Shown here: one piece after another, positions 16,319-23,077 of the stretch
Layout of the letters: the number at the start of each line of letters is the position of its first letter
How positions within the stretch are numbered: position 1 is the stretch's first letter
Origin: Streptomyces puniciscabiei
GTDB lineage: Bacteria; Actinomycetota; Actinomycetes; Streptomycetales; Streptomycetaceae
DNA length: 64,000 nt
Assembly (NCBI RefSeq): GCF_006715785.1
Contig: NZ_VFNX01000006.1
Coordinates: 62,001-126,000, forward strand
Direction of reading: 5' to 3'
Made by a program: the position numbers and the translations under genes
Notes under the pieces: generated by a model
Told to the model about the DNA's origin: nothing
The model's input: the letters and a program-made list of their open reading frames with translations, nothing else
The model's database searches: none

Positions 16319-16369
16319 AATATGCGTCGACGGTTATATACCTGTCAAGGAATATCACCACGTCGACGG
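16319..16369 (-). promoter_or_regulatory. Leaderless-type ArsR promoter with duplicated CGTCGACG palindromes
   Basis: Minus strand: -35 TTGACA (16348-16343), an 18-nt spacer, and -10 CATATT (16324-16319). The ATG begins 6 nt after the -10. CGTCGACGG occurs at 16325-16333, inside the spacer, and again at 16361-16369 upstream of the -35, 36 bp apart. These are plausible ArsR sites. Confidence 0.6.
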
Positions 16370-16389
16370 CACGCCCGCCGGACCCAAAA

Positions 16390-16447
16390 GAAACGTTGCC
16401 GTTTCGCTAGCCGTGTCGTACGCTCCATGTGTACGAAACCGTTTCGT
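16390..16447 (+). promoter_or_regulatory. MFS pump promoter flanked by two GAAAC/GTTTC operators
   Basis: The promoter has -35 TTGCCG (16396-16401), a 17-nt spacer and -10 TACGCT (16419-16424). Inverted repeat 1, GAAACG-TTGC-CGTTTC (16390-16405), covers the -35. Inverted repeat 2, ACGAAACCGTTTCGT (16433-16447), covers the expected transcription start. This arrangement is typical for a TetR-type repressor. No TetR gene adjoins the pump, so the repressor would be encoded elsewhere. Confidence 0.7.
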
Positions 16448-16499
16448 TTACAGGCTGTTTGCCATCCGTGCCCGGACGACTTGCCCTGGAGTGGTTCCG

Positions 16500-18008
16500 A
16501 TGTCCCAGAAGACCCTGGCCGAAGGCTCCCGCGCAGGAGCCGCCGCGATCGAACACGCGGACGCGGCCTCGCCGAGGCGGTGGTGGATCCTCGCGGTCAT
16601 CGCCATCGCCCAGCTGATGGTCGTCCTCGACGCCACGATCGTGAACATCGCCCTGCCGTCCGCCCAGACCGACCTCGGCTTCTCCGACGGCAACCGGCAG
16701 TGGATCGTGACGGCGTACGCCCTCGCCTTCGCCTCCCTGCTGCTGCTCGGCGGCCGGACAGCCGACCTGTTCGGCCGCAAGCCCGCCTTCCTCGTCGGCG
16801 TCGTCGGCTTCGCCGCGGCCTCCGCGCTCGGCGGCGCCGCGAACGGCTTCACCATGCTGGTCGTCGCCCGGGCCCTGCAGGGTGCCTTCGGCGCACTCCT
16901 CGCACCCGCCGCGCTGTCGCTGCTCAACACCACGTTCACCAACGCCCGGGAGAGGGCCCGCGCCTTCAGCGTGTACGGCGCGATCGCCGGCGCCGGCGGT
17001 GCGGTGGGCCTGCTCCTCGGCGGTGTGCTGACCGACGCGCTCGACTGGCGCTGGACCCTCTACGTGAACGTGGCCATCGCGGTCGTCGCCTTCGCGGGCG
17101 GCTGGATCCTGCTGGGCAACCACCGCGACGCGGAGAACGCCAAGCTGGACGTGCCGGGCACGGTCCTCGTGGCCGCCGGTCTGTTCTCCCTGGTCTACGG
17201 CTTCTCCAACGCCGAGACCCACGACTGGGGCTCGCCGCTGACCTGGGGCTTCCTGATCGCGGGCGGGGTGCTGCTCGCGGCCTTCGCCGGGTGGCAGACC
17301 CGGGCCGCGCACCCGCTGCTGCCGCTGCGCATCCTGCTCGACCGCGACCGCGCGGCCTCCTTCGTCGCGGTGCTGATCACCGGCGCGGGCATGTTCGGCG
17401 TGTTCCTCTTCCTGACCTACTACCTCCAGCTCAACCTCGGCTTCAGCCCGACCAAGACCGGTGTGGCGTTCCTGCCGATGGTCGGCGCGCTCATGGTGAC
17501 CGCACAGGCCGGCACCACGCTCCTGGTGCCCCGCTTCGGCCCCAAGGCGGTCATCCCGCTGGGCTTCGCGGTCGCCACGGCCGGCCTGGCCTGGCTGACC
17601 GGCATCGGTCTCGGCTCGCACTACCTGAGCGCGGTGCTGCCGCAGCTGATCGTGATCGGCGTGGGCCTCGGCCTGGTCATGCCGCCGGCCATGCAGCTGG
17701 CCACCGGCGGGGTCGCGGCCGAGGACGCGGGCGTGGCCTCCGCCACCGTCAACGCCATGCAGCAGGTGGGCGGTTCGATCGGCACGGCACTGCTGAACAC
17801 CCTCGCCGCGAGCGCCGCCACCGACTACCTCTCCGGCCGGGACGCCACCAGCAAGCTGGTGCGGGCACAGGCGACCATCGAGAGCTACACGACCGCCTTC
17901 TGGTGGTCCGCGGGCTTCTTCGCCGCCGGCGCGCTGGTCGCCTTCCTGCTCTACCGGCGCGGGGTGCCGCAGCAGGACGCGGGAGCCGCACCGGTCGTCC
18001 ACATGTGA
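16500..18008 (+). CDS. DHA2-family MFS multidrug efflux transporter (14 TM)
   Basis: A 502-aa protein with about 14 membrane helices. It has the signature VVLDATIVNIALPSAQTDL in helix 1, GGRTADLFGRKPAF in loop 2-3 (motif A) and GAIAGAGGAVGLLLGG (motif C of exporters). It should expel drugs by proton antiport. GGAG lies 8 nt before ATG 16500. It is divergent from the ArsR-SRPBCC pair, but its own promoter carries operators of a different type. Confidence 0.92.
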   Translation: MSQKTLAEGSRAGAAAIEHADAASPRRWWILAVIAIAQLMVVLDATIVNIALPSAQTDLGFSDGNRQWIVTAYALAFASLLLLGGRTADLFGRKPAFLVGVVGFAAASALGGAANGFTMLVVARALQGAFGALLAPAALSLLNTTFTNARERARAFSVYGAIAGAGGAVGLLLGGVLTDALDWRWTLYVNVAIAVVAFAGGWILLGNHRDAENAKLDVPGTVLVAAGLFSLVYGFSNAETHDWGSPLTWGFLIAGGVLLAAFAGWQTRAAHPLLPLRILLDRDRAASFVAVLITGAGMFGVFLFLTYYLQLNLGFSPTKTGVAFLPMVGALMVTAQAGTTLLVPRFGPKAVIPLGFAVATAGLAWLTGIGLGSHYLSAVLPQLIVIGVGLGLVMPPAMQLATGGVAAEDAGVASATVNAMQQVGGSIGTALLNTLAASAATDYLSGRDATSKLVRAQATIESYTTAFWWSAGFFAAGALVAFLLYRRGVPQQDAGAAPVVHM

Positions 18009-18093
18009 CGCATGTGACGACCACGCACCACCGAGCCCGAGGGGCCGCCGTCAGCAGGGAGACGGCGGCCCCTCGCCCTGTCACGGTGGGGGT

Positions 18094-18493
18094 GTGCGCA
18101 AGGCGTCGGCGGCGCTCGGCAGCGCCCTGTTCCTCGTCCTCGTCTCGGGCAGCGCGGCCGTGGTGGTGCCGTGCCGGCCGACCGGTGGCCGGCGGGCGGG
18201 CCAGTGGCGGCTGCCGTGGCGGCTGCTCGGACTGCTGCCGCTGGTGGCCGGTGCCGCGGTCGTGCTGGAGGCCTTCACCCGGTTCGCCCTCAAGGGGGCT
18301 CGGCACCCCCGGCGCCGGTCGCCCCGCCCGCGCGGCCGGTGGTGAGCGGTCCCTACCGGTACGCGCGCAGTCCGATCTACGTCGCGGTGGTCGCCGTACT
18401 CATCGGGACTCAGCGGGCAAGGCCTGGTGCTCGGGACTGGTGCGGCGGTTCGGTGCCGAGTACGAGGGCTACCGGCGGGCGGTGCCGGCGTAG
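18094..18493 (+). pseudogene. Decayed isoprenylcysteine methyltransferase-like membrane protein
   Basis: Three pieces in different frames add up to this family. The N-terminal membrane segments start at GTG 18094. SGPYRYARSPIYVAVVAVLIG follows a frame change near 18300. A C-terminal RRFGAEYEGYRRAVPA follows a second change near 18420 and ends at 18493. The normal stretch of about 30 residues between the last two pieces is missing. Two frameshifts plus a deletion indicate a dead gene rather than a sequencing error. Confidence 0.75.
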
Positions 18494-18584
18494 TGGCCCC
18501 GGCGCCCTGCCCCTGCGGCGCGCTTGAGACGGCCGTCAGCGGGTAACTCAGCTGATCAGGGGCACGGCGGCGGAAGGAGAGGCC

Positions 18585-18761
18585 ATGTCGGGCGAGGAAG
18601 ACGAGAAGGACCGCAAGGAACAGTTCGACACCGCCCTGGAGGAAGTGCTCCGGGAGGTCGAGGAGGCCGAGAAGCGCGACGAGGACAAGGCCGCCGGCGG
18701 AGAGGCCGGGGACGCCATCACACCGAACACCGAGGCGCAGGAGCAGGCGGGAGAGGACTGA
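18585..18761 (+). CDS. Small highly acidic protein (58 aa), unknown
   Basis: ATG 18585 has an excellent ribosome site (GGAAGGAG, 7 nt). The 58-residue product begins MSGEEDEKDRKEQFDTALEE and is dominated by Glu, Asp and Lys. Residues about 10-35 can form a charged amphipathic helix or coiled coil (ALEEVLREVEEAEKRDED). It has no Cys and no membrane part. No family is recognised; it may bind a basic partner. It precedes a repeat-rich non-coding stretch. Confidence 0.6.
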   Translation: MSGEEDEKDRKEQFDTALEEVLREVEEAEKRDEDKAAGGEAGDAITPNTEAQEQAGED

Positions 18762-18875
18762 GGACCGAGGAAACCGCACACGGGACCAGCCGTACGTTCC
18801 CGGGCGCAGCGACCACCTGTCCCGAGCCCGGCGTGGGGCGACCACTCATGCGTTCCCGCGGCGCGGCGCACCCAC

Positions 18876-19455
18876 GCCCTCCGAAGCCCAGCAACCACCC
18901 GCACCCTCCACGCACGGCGACCACCCGCACGACCCGGGGCGCAGCGATCGCCGGCGCGGCCCGGGGGCGCAGCGATCGTCGGCGCGGCCTAGGCCCGGAT
19001 CGACCACCCCGCCCTCCCAAGCCCAGCAACCGCCCCCACCCCCCACACACGACGACCACCCGCCCGCCCCGGGACGCACCGACCACCCGCGCGGCCCACG
19101 ACCGGATCGACCACCCCGCCCTCCCCAAGCCCAGCAACCACCCCCACCCCCACACACGACGACCACCCGCACCTTCCACGCACCGCGACCACCCGCCCGC
19201 CCCCGGGACGGAGCGACCGCCAGCGGCGTTCCCGAGGGCGAGCGACAACCGACGGTCTTGCCATGGCCGAGCGGGCATCGCCGGCCTCCCCCCGGGCCGA
19301 GCGACGACCGGCGGGCTCCTCACGGGGTGGCACGACCGCCAGTGGCCTTCCCGAGGGCGAGCCATCACCGGCGGCCCCCTCGGCGCCGAGCCATCACCGG
19401 CGGTCCCCCCGACACCGAGCCATCACCGGCGGCCTTGCCTGGGCCGAACGGCCAC
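18876..19455. repeat. Two degenerate tandem-repeat families in non-coding DNA
   Basis: The region 18762-19511 has no credible gene. Family A has three units, beginning GCCCTCC-AAGCCCAGCAACC, at 18876, 19011 and 19118; they share CGACCACCCG blocks, with spacings of 135 and 107 bp. Family B (19215-19455) has CGAGCCATCACCGGCGG-like units every 27-33 bp, with three good copies between 19358 and 19432. Long open frames on both strands are Gly/Arg/Pro-rich artefacts of the composition. Confidence 0.7.
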
Positions 19456-19511
19456 CGGTAGCGGCCGGTGTGGTCGGCCGTGTCGTCCCCGGACGGGGGT
19501 ACCCGGGGCTC

Positions 19512-20525
19512 ATGAACAGCCACGAGCGCGGGCCGGGGCTGCCCCCGGCCCGAGGGAACGTGTCCGCCGCGGTCGCCGCCTGGCTGCGCGGCGCGGGGTC
19601 CCTCCCCCGCCCCGCCGAGGCCGGGGAGGCGGATCCCTACGGCGACGACGCGCAACTGGCCCTGTACCTCTGCTACGAGCTGCACTACCGGGGCTTCGCC
19701 GGTGTCGGGCCGGAGACCGAGTGGGACCCTGACCTGCTGCGGGTCCGCGCCGCGCTGGAGCGCCGTTTCCTGTCCGCGCTGCGCGCCGACGTGCCGGGCC
19801 ACGACGGCCTCGACGACGCGCTCGCCGCGCTGCTGGTGGAACCGGTCGAGGGCAGCGGGGTCACCCACTTCCTCCGCGCCGAGGGCGAGTTGTGGCAGCT
19901 GCGCGAGTACGCCGCCCAGCGCTCCCTGTACCACCTGAAGGAGGCCGACCCGCACGCCTGGGTGCTGCCGCGGCTGTGGGGCCGGGCGAAGGCGGGGATG
20001 GCGGCGGTGGAGTTCGACGAGTTCGGCGGCGGCCGGGCCGACCGGGTCCACGCACGCCTGTTCGCCGAGCTGATGACGGACCTGGGCCTGGACAGCACCT
20101 ACGGCCGGTATCTGGACGCCGCCCGAGCGGAGATGCTCGCCGTCGTCAACCTGATGTCCCTCTTCGGCCTGCACCGCGAGCTGCGCGGCGCGCTGGTGGG
20201 CCACTTCGCCGACGTGGAGATCACCTCCTCGCCGGGTTCCCGCCGGCTCGCCGAGGCCATGCGCCGCACCGGCGCCGGACCCGCGGCGGAGTTCTTCTAC
20301 GACGAGCACGTCGAGGCGGACGCGGTCCACGAACAGGTGGTACGCCACGAGGTGATCGGCGGGCTGCTCGCCGAGGAGCCGGAACTCGCGGCGGACGTGG
20401 CCTTCGGGATCGACGCGACCGAGTATCTGGAGGACCGGCTGGCGCGGCGGCTGCTCGCCGACTGGCGTGCGGGGCGCTCGTCCATGCGCACACCCCTGGC
20501 GTCGGAAATATCCCATACATCCTGA
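19512..20525 (+). CDS. Iron-containing redox enzyme family protein (haem-oxygenase-like fold)
   Basis: A 337-aa all-helical protein. It has the family blocks LALYLCYELHYRGFAGV, DLGLDSTYGRYLD and a C-terminal ADVAFGIDATEYLEDRLARRLLADW. His/Glu ligands for a di-iron centre are expected in the HFADVEIT and FFYDEHVEADAVHE regions. The reaction is unknown; relatives oxygenate or decarboxylate small substrates. The start is ATG 19512 with only a weak GGGG site. It is followed after 21 bp by a methyltransferase and then a CDGSH protein, a conserved Streptomyces trio. Confidence 0.8.
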   Translation: MNSHERGPGLPPARGNVSAAVAAWLRGAGSLPRPAEAGEADPYGDDAQLALYLCYELHYRGFAGVGPETEWDPDLLRVRAALERRFLSALRADVPGHDGLDDALAALLVEPVEGSGVTHFLRAEGELWQLREYAAQRSLYHLKEADPHAWVLPRLWGRAKAGMAAVEFDEFGGGRADRVHARLFAELMTDLGLDSTYGRYLDAARAEMLAVVNLMSLFGLHRELRGALVGHFADVEITSSPGSRRLAEAMRRTGAGPAAEFFYDEHVEADAVHEQVVRHEVIGGLLAEEPELAADVAFGIDATEYLEDRLARRLLADWRAGRSSMRTPLASEISHTS

Positions 20526-20546
20526 ACGCCGGGGTACTCGCGCGGT

Positions 20547-21200
20547 GTGATCGCTGTGGTGCTTCCGGGCGTGTACGCCCCGCAGGACGACACCGAGTTG
20601 CTGGCCGAGTCCCTCCGCGAGGAGGCCCCGCCGCCCGGCGCCCGGGTGCTCGACGTGGGCACCGGCAGCGGCGCACTGGCCCTGGAGGCGGCCCGGCGCG
20701 GTGCCGAGGTGACCGCGGTGGACGTGTCCCGGCTGGCGGTGTGGACGGCTCGGATGAACGCCTGGCTGACCGGGCTGCCGGTGCGGATCCGGCGCGGCAA
20801 CCTCTTCGGGCCGGTGCGGGGCCGCACGTACGACCTCATCCTCGCGAACCCGCCGTACGTTCCCGCACCGGATGCCGGAGGCGGGTCGCACGGCCGGTCC
20901 CGGGCCTGGGACGCGGGCCAGGACGGCCGGCTGCTGCTGGACCGGATCTGCCGGGACGCCCCCGTGCTGCTGCGCCCCGGAGGCGTGCTGCTGATCGTGC
21001 ACTCCGCGCTCAGCGATCCCGACCGCACCGTGCAACTGCTGCGTGCCGCCCGGCTGAAGGCCGCGGTGGTCCGTCGCCGCTGGATCCCCTTCGGTCCGGT
21101 GCTGCGCTCACGGGAGGACTGGCTGCGCCGGCGCGGACTGCTCGCGCCGTCCGCACACGAGGAGGAGCTGGTGGTCGTCCGTGCCGAACGAGCGTGCTGA
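20547..21200 (+). CDS. HemK2/MTQ2-family protein methyltransferase
   Basis: A 217-aa class I SAM-dependent methyltransferase. It has LDVGTGSGALALEAAR (SAM loop), an acidic VDVS after strand 2, and the NPPY motif in ILANPPYVPAPD, which marks enzymes that methylate Gln/Asn side-chain amides. MTQ2 relatives modify peptide release factors; the target here is not known. GTG start at 20547. The 3' end overlaps the CDGSH gene by 20 bp, so expression is probably coupled. Confidence 0.88.
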   Translation: MIAVVLPGVYAPQDDTELLAESLREEAPPPGARVLDVGTGSGALALEAARRGAEVTAVDVSRLAVWTARMNAWLTGLPVRIRRGNLFGPVRGRTYDLILANPPYVPAPDAGGGSHGRSRAWDAGQDGRLLLDRICRDAPVLLRPGGVLLIVHSALSDPDRTVQLLRAARLKAAVVRRRWIPFGPVLRSREDWLRRRGLLAPSAHEEELVVVRAERAC

Positions 21201-21390
21201 GCGGGCCCGCCGGATCACCCTGCAGCGGCAGGGGCCGCTGCTCGTGGAGGGGCCGGTGGAGGTCGAGTTGGAGGACGGCACCACGGTGTGCTCGGACCGT
21301 TTCCGTGTCGCCCTGTGCACCTGCGGGCGCAGTCGCCGTTACCCCTGGTGCGACACGAGTCATCGTCGCAGGACCAGGGACACCGGCTGA
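21181..21390 (+). CDS. CDGSH iron-sulfur domain protein
   Basis: A 69-aa protein with one CDGSH [2Fe-2S] site, CTCGRSRRYPWCDTSH, in which three Cys and one His bind the cluster. It is a soluble, single-domain version without a membrane anchor and probably transfers electrons or clusters. The GTG start at 21181 lies inside the methyltransferase gene. Linkage to the iron-redox enzyme suggests it supplies electrons to that enzyme. Confidence 0.92.
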   Translation: MPNERAERARRITLQRQGPLLVEGPVEVELEDGTTVCSDRFRVALCTCGRSRRYPWCDTSHRRRTRDTG

Positions 21391-21406
21391 AACGGGCTGT
21401 TTTTCG

Positions 21407-21450
21407 CCGCTCCCCGGGAAAGGCCCCCCACAGGCCCGCCCGGGGAGCGG
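21407..21450 (+). terminator. 12-bp stem terminator of the CDGSH operon
   Basis: Perfect arms CCGCTCCCCGGG (21407-21418) and CCCGGGGAGCGG (21439-21450) enclose a 20-nt loop, 16 nt after the CDGSH stop. Confidence 0.8.
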
Positions 21451-21590
21451 CTGTGTGCCCGGAGACCGGCGGGCGGCCCCACTCCGCCCGTCGGCTCCGG
21501 TACGAGATCGCAGGTTCCCCGTTCCAGGGGCCGCACTCCCCGGTTGCGGACCTGTTCCGGTGTATACGGGGTTCGGCTGCGATCCCGGCT

Positions 21591-22025
21591 CTAGAAGGCG
21601 AAGACGCCGCCGCCCACGGAGTCCCGCACGCACGTGTTGCCGAAGGTGCGCTCGTAGGAGACGCGCTTGCCCTGCCAGACGCCCTGGACGGTGACGACGA
21701 CCGGGTCGTACAGCTTGTTGCACCACACGTCGCCGGCGGGCTTCAGCGCATCGAAGTCGCCGCCGGTGCCGCGCAGTTCGGCGCAGGCCGCCGCCGCTGC
21801 CGGATGGGTTCCGGAGGCCGTGGGCGCGCAGGTCAGGGTGACGGCGCGCTCCGGGGTGGCCGTGGCCGCGCCGCTGCCGTGGCCGGTGGTGAGGACCAGC
21901 GCCGAGGGGGCGTAGAGCGACGACGGGGCGGCGCCCGGTGCAGCGACGGCGGCCCCGGTCAGGGGTCCGCAAACGGCGGCGGCCGTGAGGCCGAGGGCCG
22001 CTGCCCAGCGCGCGGTGTTCCGCAT
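21591..22025 (-). CDS. SSI-family secreted serine protease inhibitor with Lys at P1
   Basis: A 144-aa precursor with a signal peptide (about residues 1-28). The mature SSI fold has two disulfides, C66-C81 and C102-C132. The reactive loop is [10 protein letters not shown]. Aligned with the classic Streptomyces subtilisin inhibitor (CPMVYDP), the P1 residue is Lys104. This predicts good inhibition of trypsin-like proteases as well as subtilisins. The C-terminus GVFAF is conserved. The start is ATG 22025, 9 nt after GGAAGG; the in-frame ATG at 22034 directly abuts that site. Confidence 0.95.
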   Translation of the reverse strand: MRNTARWAAALGLTAAAVCGPLTGAAVAAPGAAPSSLYAPSALVLTTGHGSGAATATPERAVTLTCAPTASGTHPAAAAACAELRGTGGDFDALKPAGDVWCNKLYDPVVVTVQGVWQGKRVSYERTFGNTCVRDSVGGGVFAF

Positions 22026-22292
22026 TGTGTGCATCCTTCCGCTCGAATAGACGAGTGCCGGCTCCGGCTCGGTCGGTGCCGGACGGCGAGCGCCACTCTG
22101 CCGAGTCCGCCGCCGAAACACACATCGACCCCACCGCTTTCAGTAACCTTGCGTGTTGAAACAGTGGCGTGAAGTTACGGAAATGGAAGAGCTCGACCGC
22201 GTAACTGAGCGGTTCTTGATCGCAGAAAGCGGTCCCATGGCCGAAAATCACCGGCTCGTTAATCGGCCTGAAACATTCCGGGTTCACTGCGA

Positions 22293-22306
22293 GTGAAAGC
22301 TTTCAC
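22293..22306. promoter_or_regulatory. Perfect 14-bp palindrome GTGAAAGCTTTCAC
   Basis: The palindrome is centred about 17 bp upstream of the -35 of the next gene. TTCAC half-sites also appear near 22273 and 22313. The shape fits a dimeric regulator such as a LacI- or GntR-type protein; the regulator is not identifiable here. Confidence 0.5.
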
Positions 22307-22323
22307 GATGCCTTCACGTCTCC

Positions 22324-22352
22324 TTGCGTTCATGAACACGGCCGAGTAATGC
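22324..22352 (+). promoter_or_regulatory. Leaderless-type promoter of the RHH-like gene
   Basis: -35 TTGCGT (22324-22329), a 17-nt spacer and -10 TAATGC (22347-22352). ATG 22360 lies 7 nt after the -10 and has no ribosome site, which predicts an mRNA starting at the initiation codon. Confidence 0.5.
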
Positions 22353-22359
22353 TGATTAC

Positions 22360-22923
22360 ATGATTACACCGGAGCAGAAAGAGAAGCTGCGGGGCTGGTT
22401 CGCCGGCCGCCTGCCGGACGATCTCTTCGAGGAACCGCCCGAGATCACCGTCGACCGCGAGGAGATCACGGTGATCGGCCGCATCCGCGAGCCCCGGCTC
22501 GCCGAAGGCGCCTCGGACGCCGAGCGGGCAACCGCCCTGCGCGCCCGGATCCAGGAGTTCCGGGAGCGGACCCGTGAGGACCGGATGGAGGTGGCCCGGG
22601 AGGCCGAGCACCTGTTCCGCCGAAAGGTCTCGTGGGGGGTGGTGTGCGGCCCGGAGCGCGCCCTGTTCACCCATGTGGCCGCGCCGGTCATGACCCGGCT
22701 GCGCCAGCCGGAGCGTCAGGTGCTGGACACCCTCATCGCCTCGGGCGTCGCCCGCAGCCGCAGTGACGCCCTCGCCTGGTGCGTGCGCCTGGTCCAGCGG
22801 CACACCGAGGACTGGCTGACCGAGCTGCGCGAGTCGCTGGAACATGTGCAGCGCGTACGGGCTCAGGGACCCGACACGGGGGAGGTGGCCGATTCCTCCA
22901 CCGGCGACGGCGAAGATGGATGA
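22360..22923 (+). CDS. Conserved hypothetical protein with RHH-like C-terminal helix pair
   Basis: A 187-aa soluble protein. The N-terminal half (LRGWFAGRLPDDLFEEPPEI) is charged. The middle is a long charged helix (RIQEFRERTREDRMEVAREAE). Residues about 110-150 (TRLRQPERQVLDTLIASG and VARSRSDALAWCVRLV) resemble a ribbon-helix-helix module with the usual pattern of a strand, two helices and SRSDA. It could bind DNA or a protein partner. It does not match a named function I recognise. The mRNA may be leaderless. Confidence 0.7.
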   Translation: MITPEQKEKLRGWFAGRLPDDLFEEPPEITVDREEITVIGRIREPRLAEGASDAERATALRARIQEFRERTREDRMEVAREAEHLFRRKVSWGVVCGPERALFTHVAAPVMTRLRQPERQVLDTLIASGVARSRSDALAWCVRLVQRHTEDWLTELRESLEHVQRVRAQGPDTGEVADSSTGDGEDG

Positions 22924-23077
22924 ATCATCCTCTGGCAGGGGTCCACGCCCGAGCCGTACCGTCGGCAGACCGCTCCGGGCGGCCCTTGCCATGCCGTAAC
23001 ACCCCTGCGGCACAAGGGCCGTCCGTCACCGCCGCGCCACCAAGCGCTCCATCGCCGCGACCTCGCTGGAGCCCTCC

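Larger units (their letters stand above)
22026..22359. other. Divergent control region between SSI gene and RHH-like gene
   Basis: A 334-bp region without genes. It is AT-richer than its surroundings, especially 22130-22360. It holds the SSI upstream sequence, a perfect 14-bp palindrome at 22293-22306, and a promoter for the rightward gene at 22324-22352. Confidence 0.6.

Noticed and set aside
18718..19368. Minus-strand 216-aa Gly/Arg/Val-rich open frame
   Set aside because: It is composed entirely of the translated tandem repeats (GRGGRSG-like). It has no ribosome site and no family match.
21407..21450. Long inverted repeat as an IS end
   Set aside because: It lies just after an operon, has a 20-nt loop and no matching distant copy. 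A terminator is the simpler reading.
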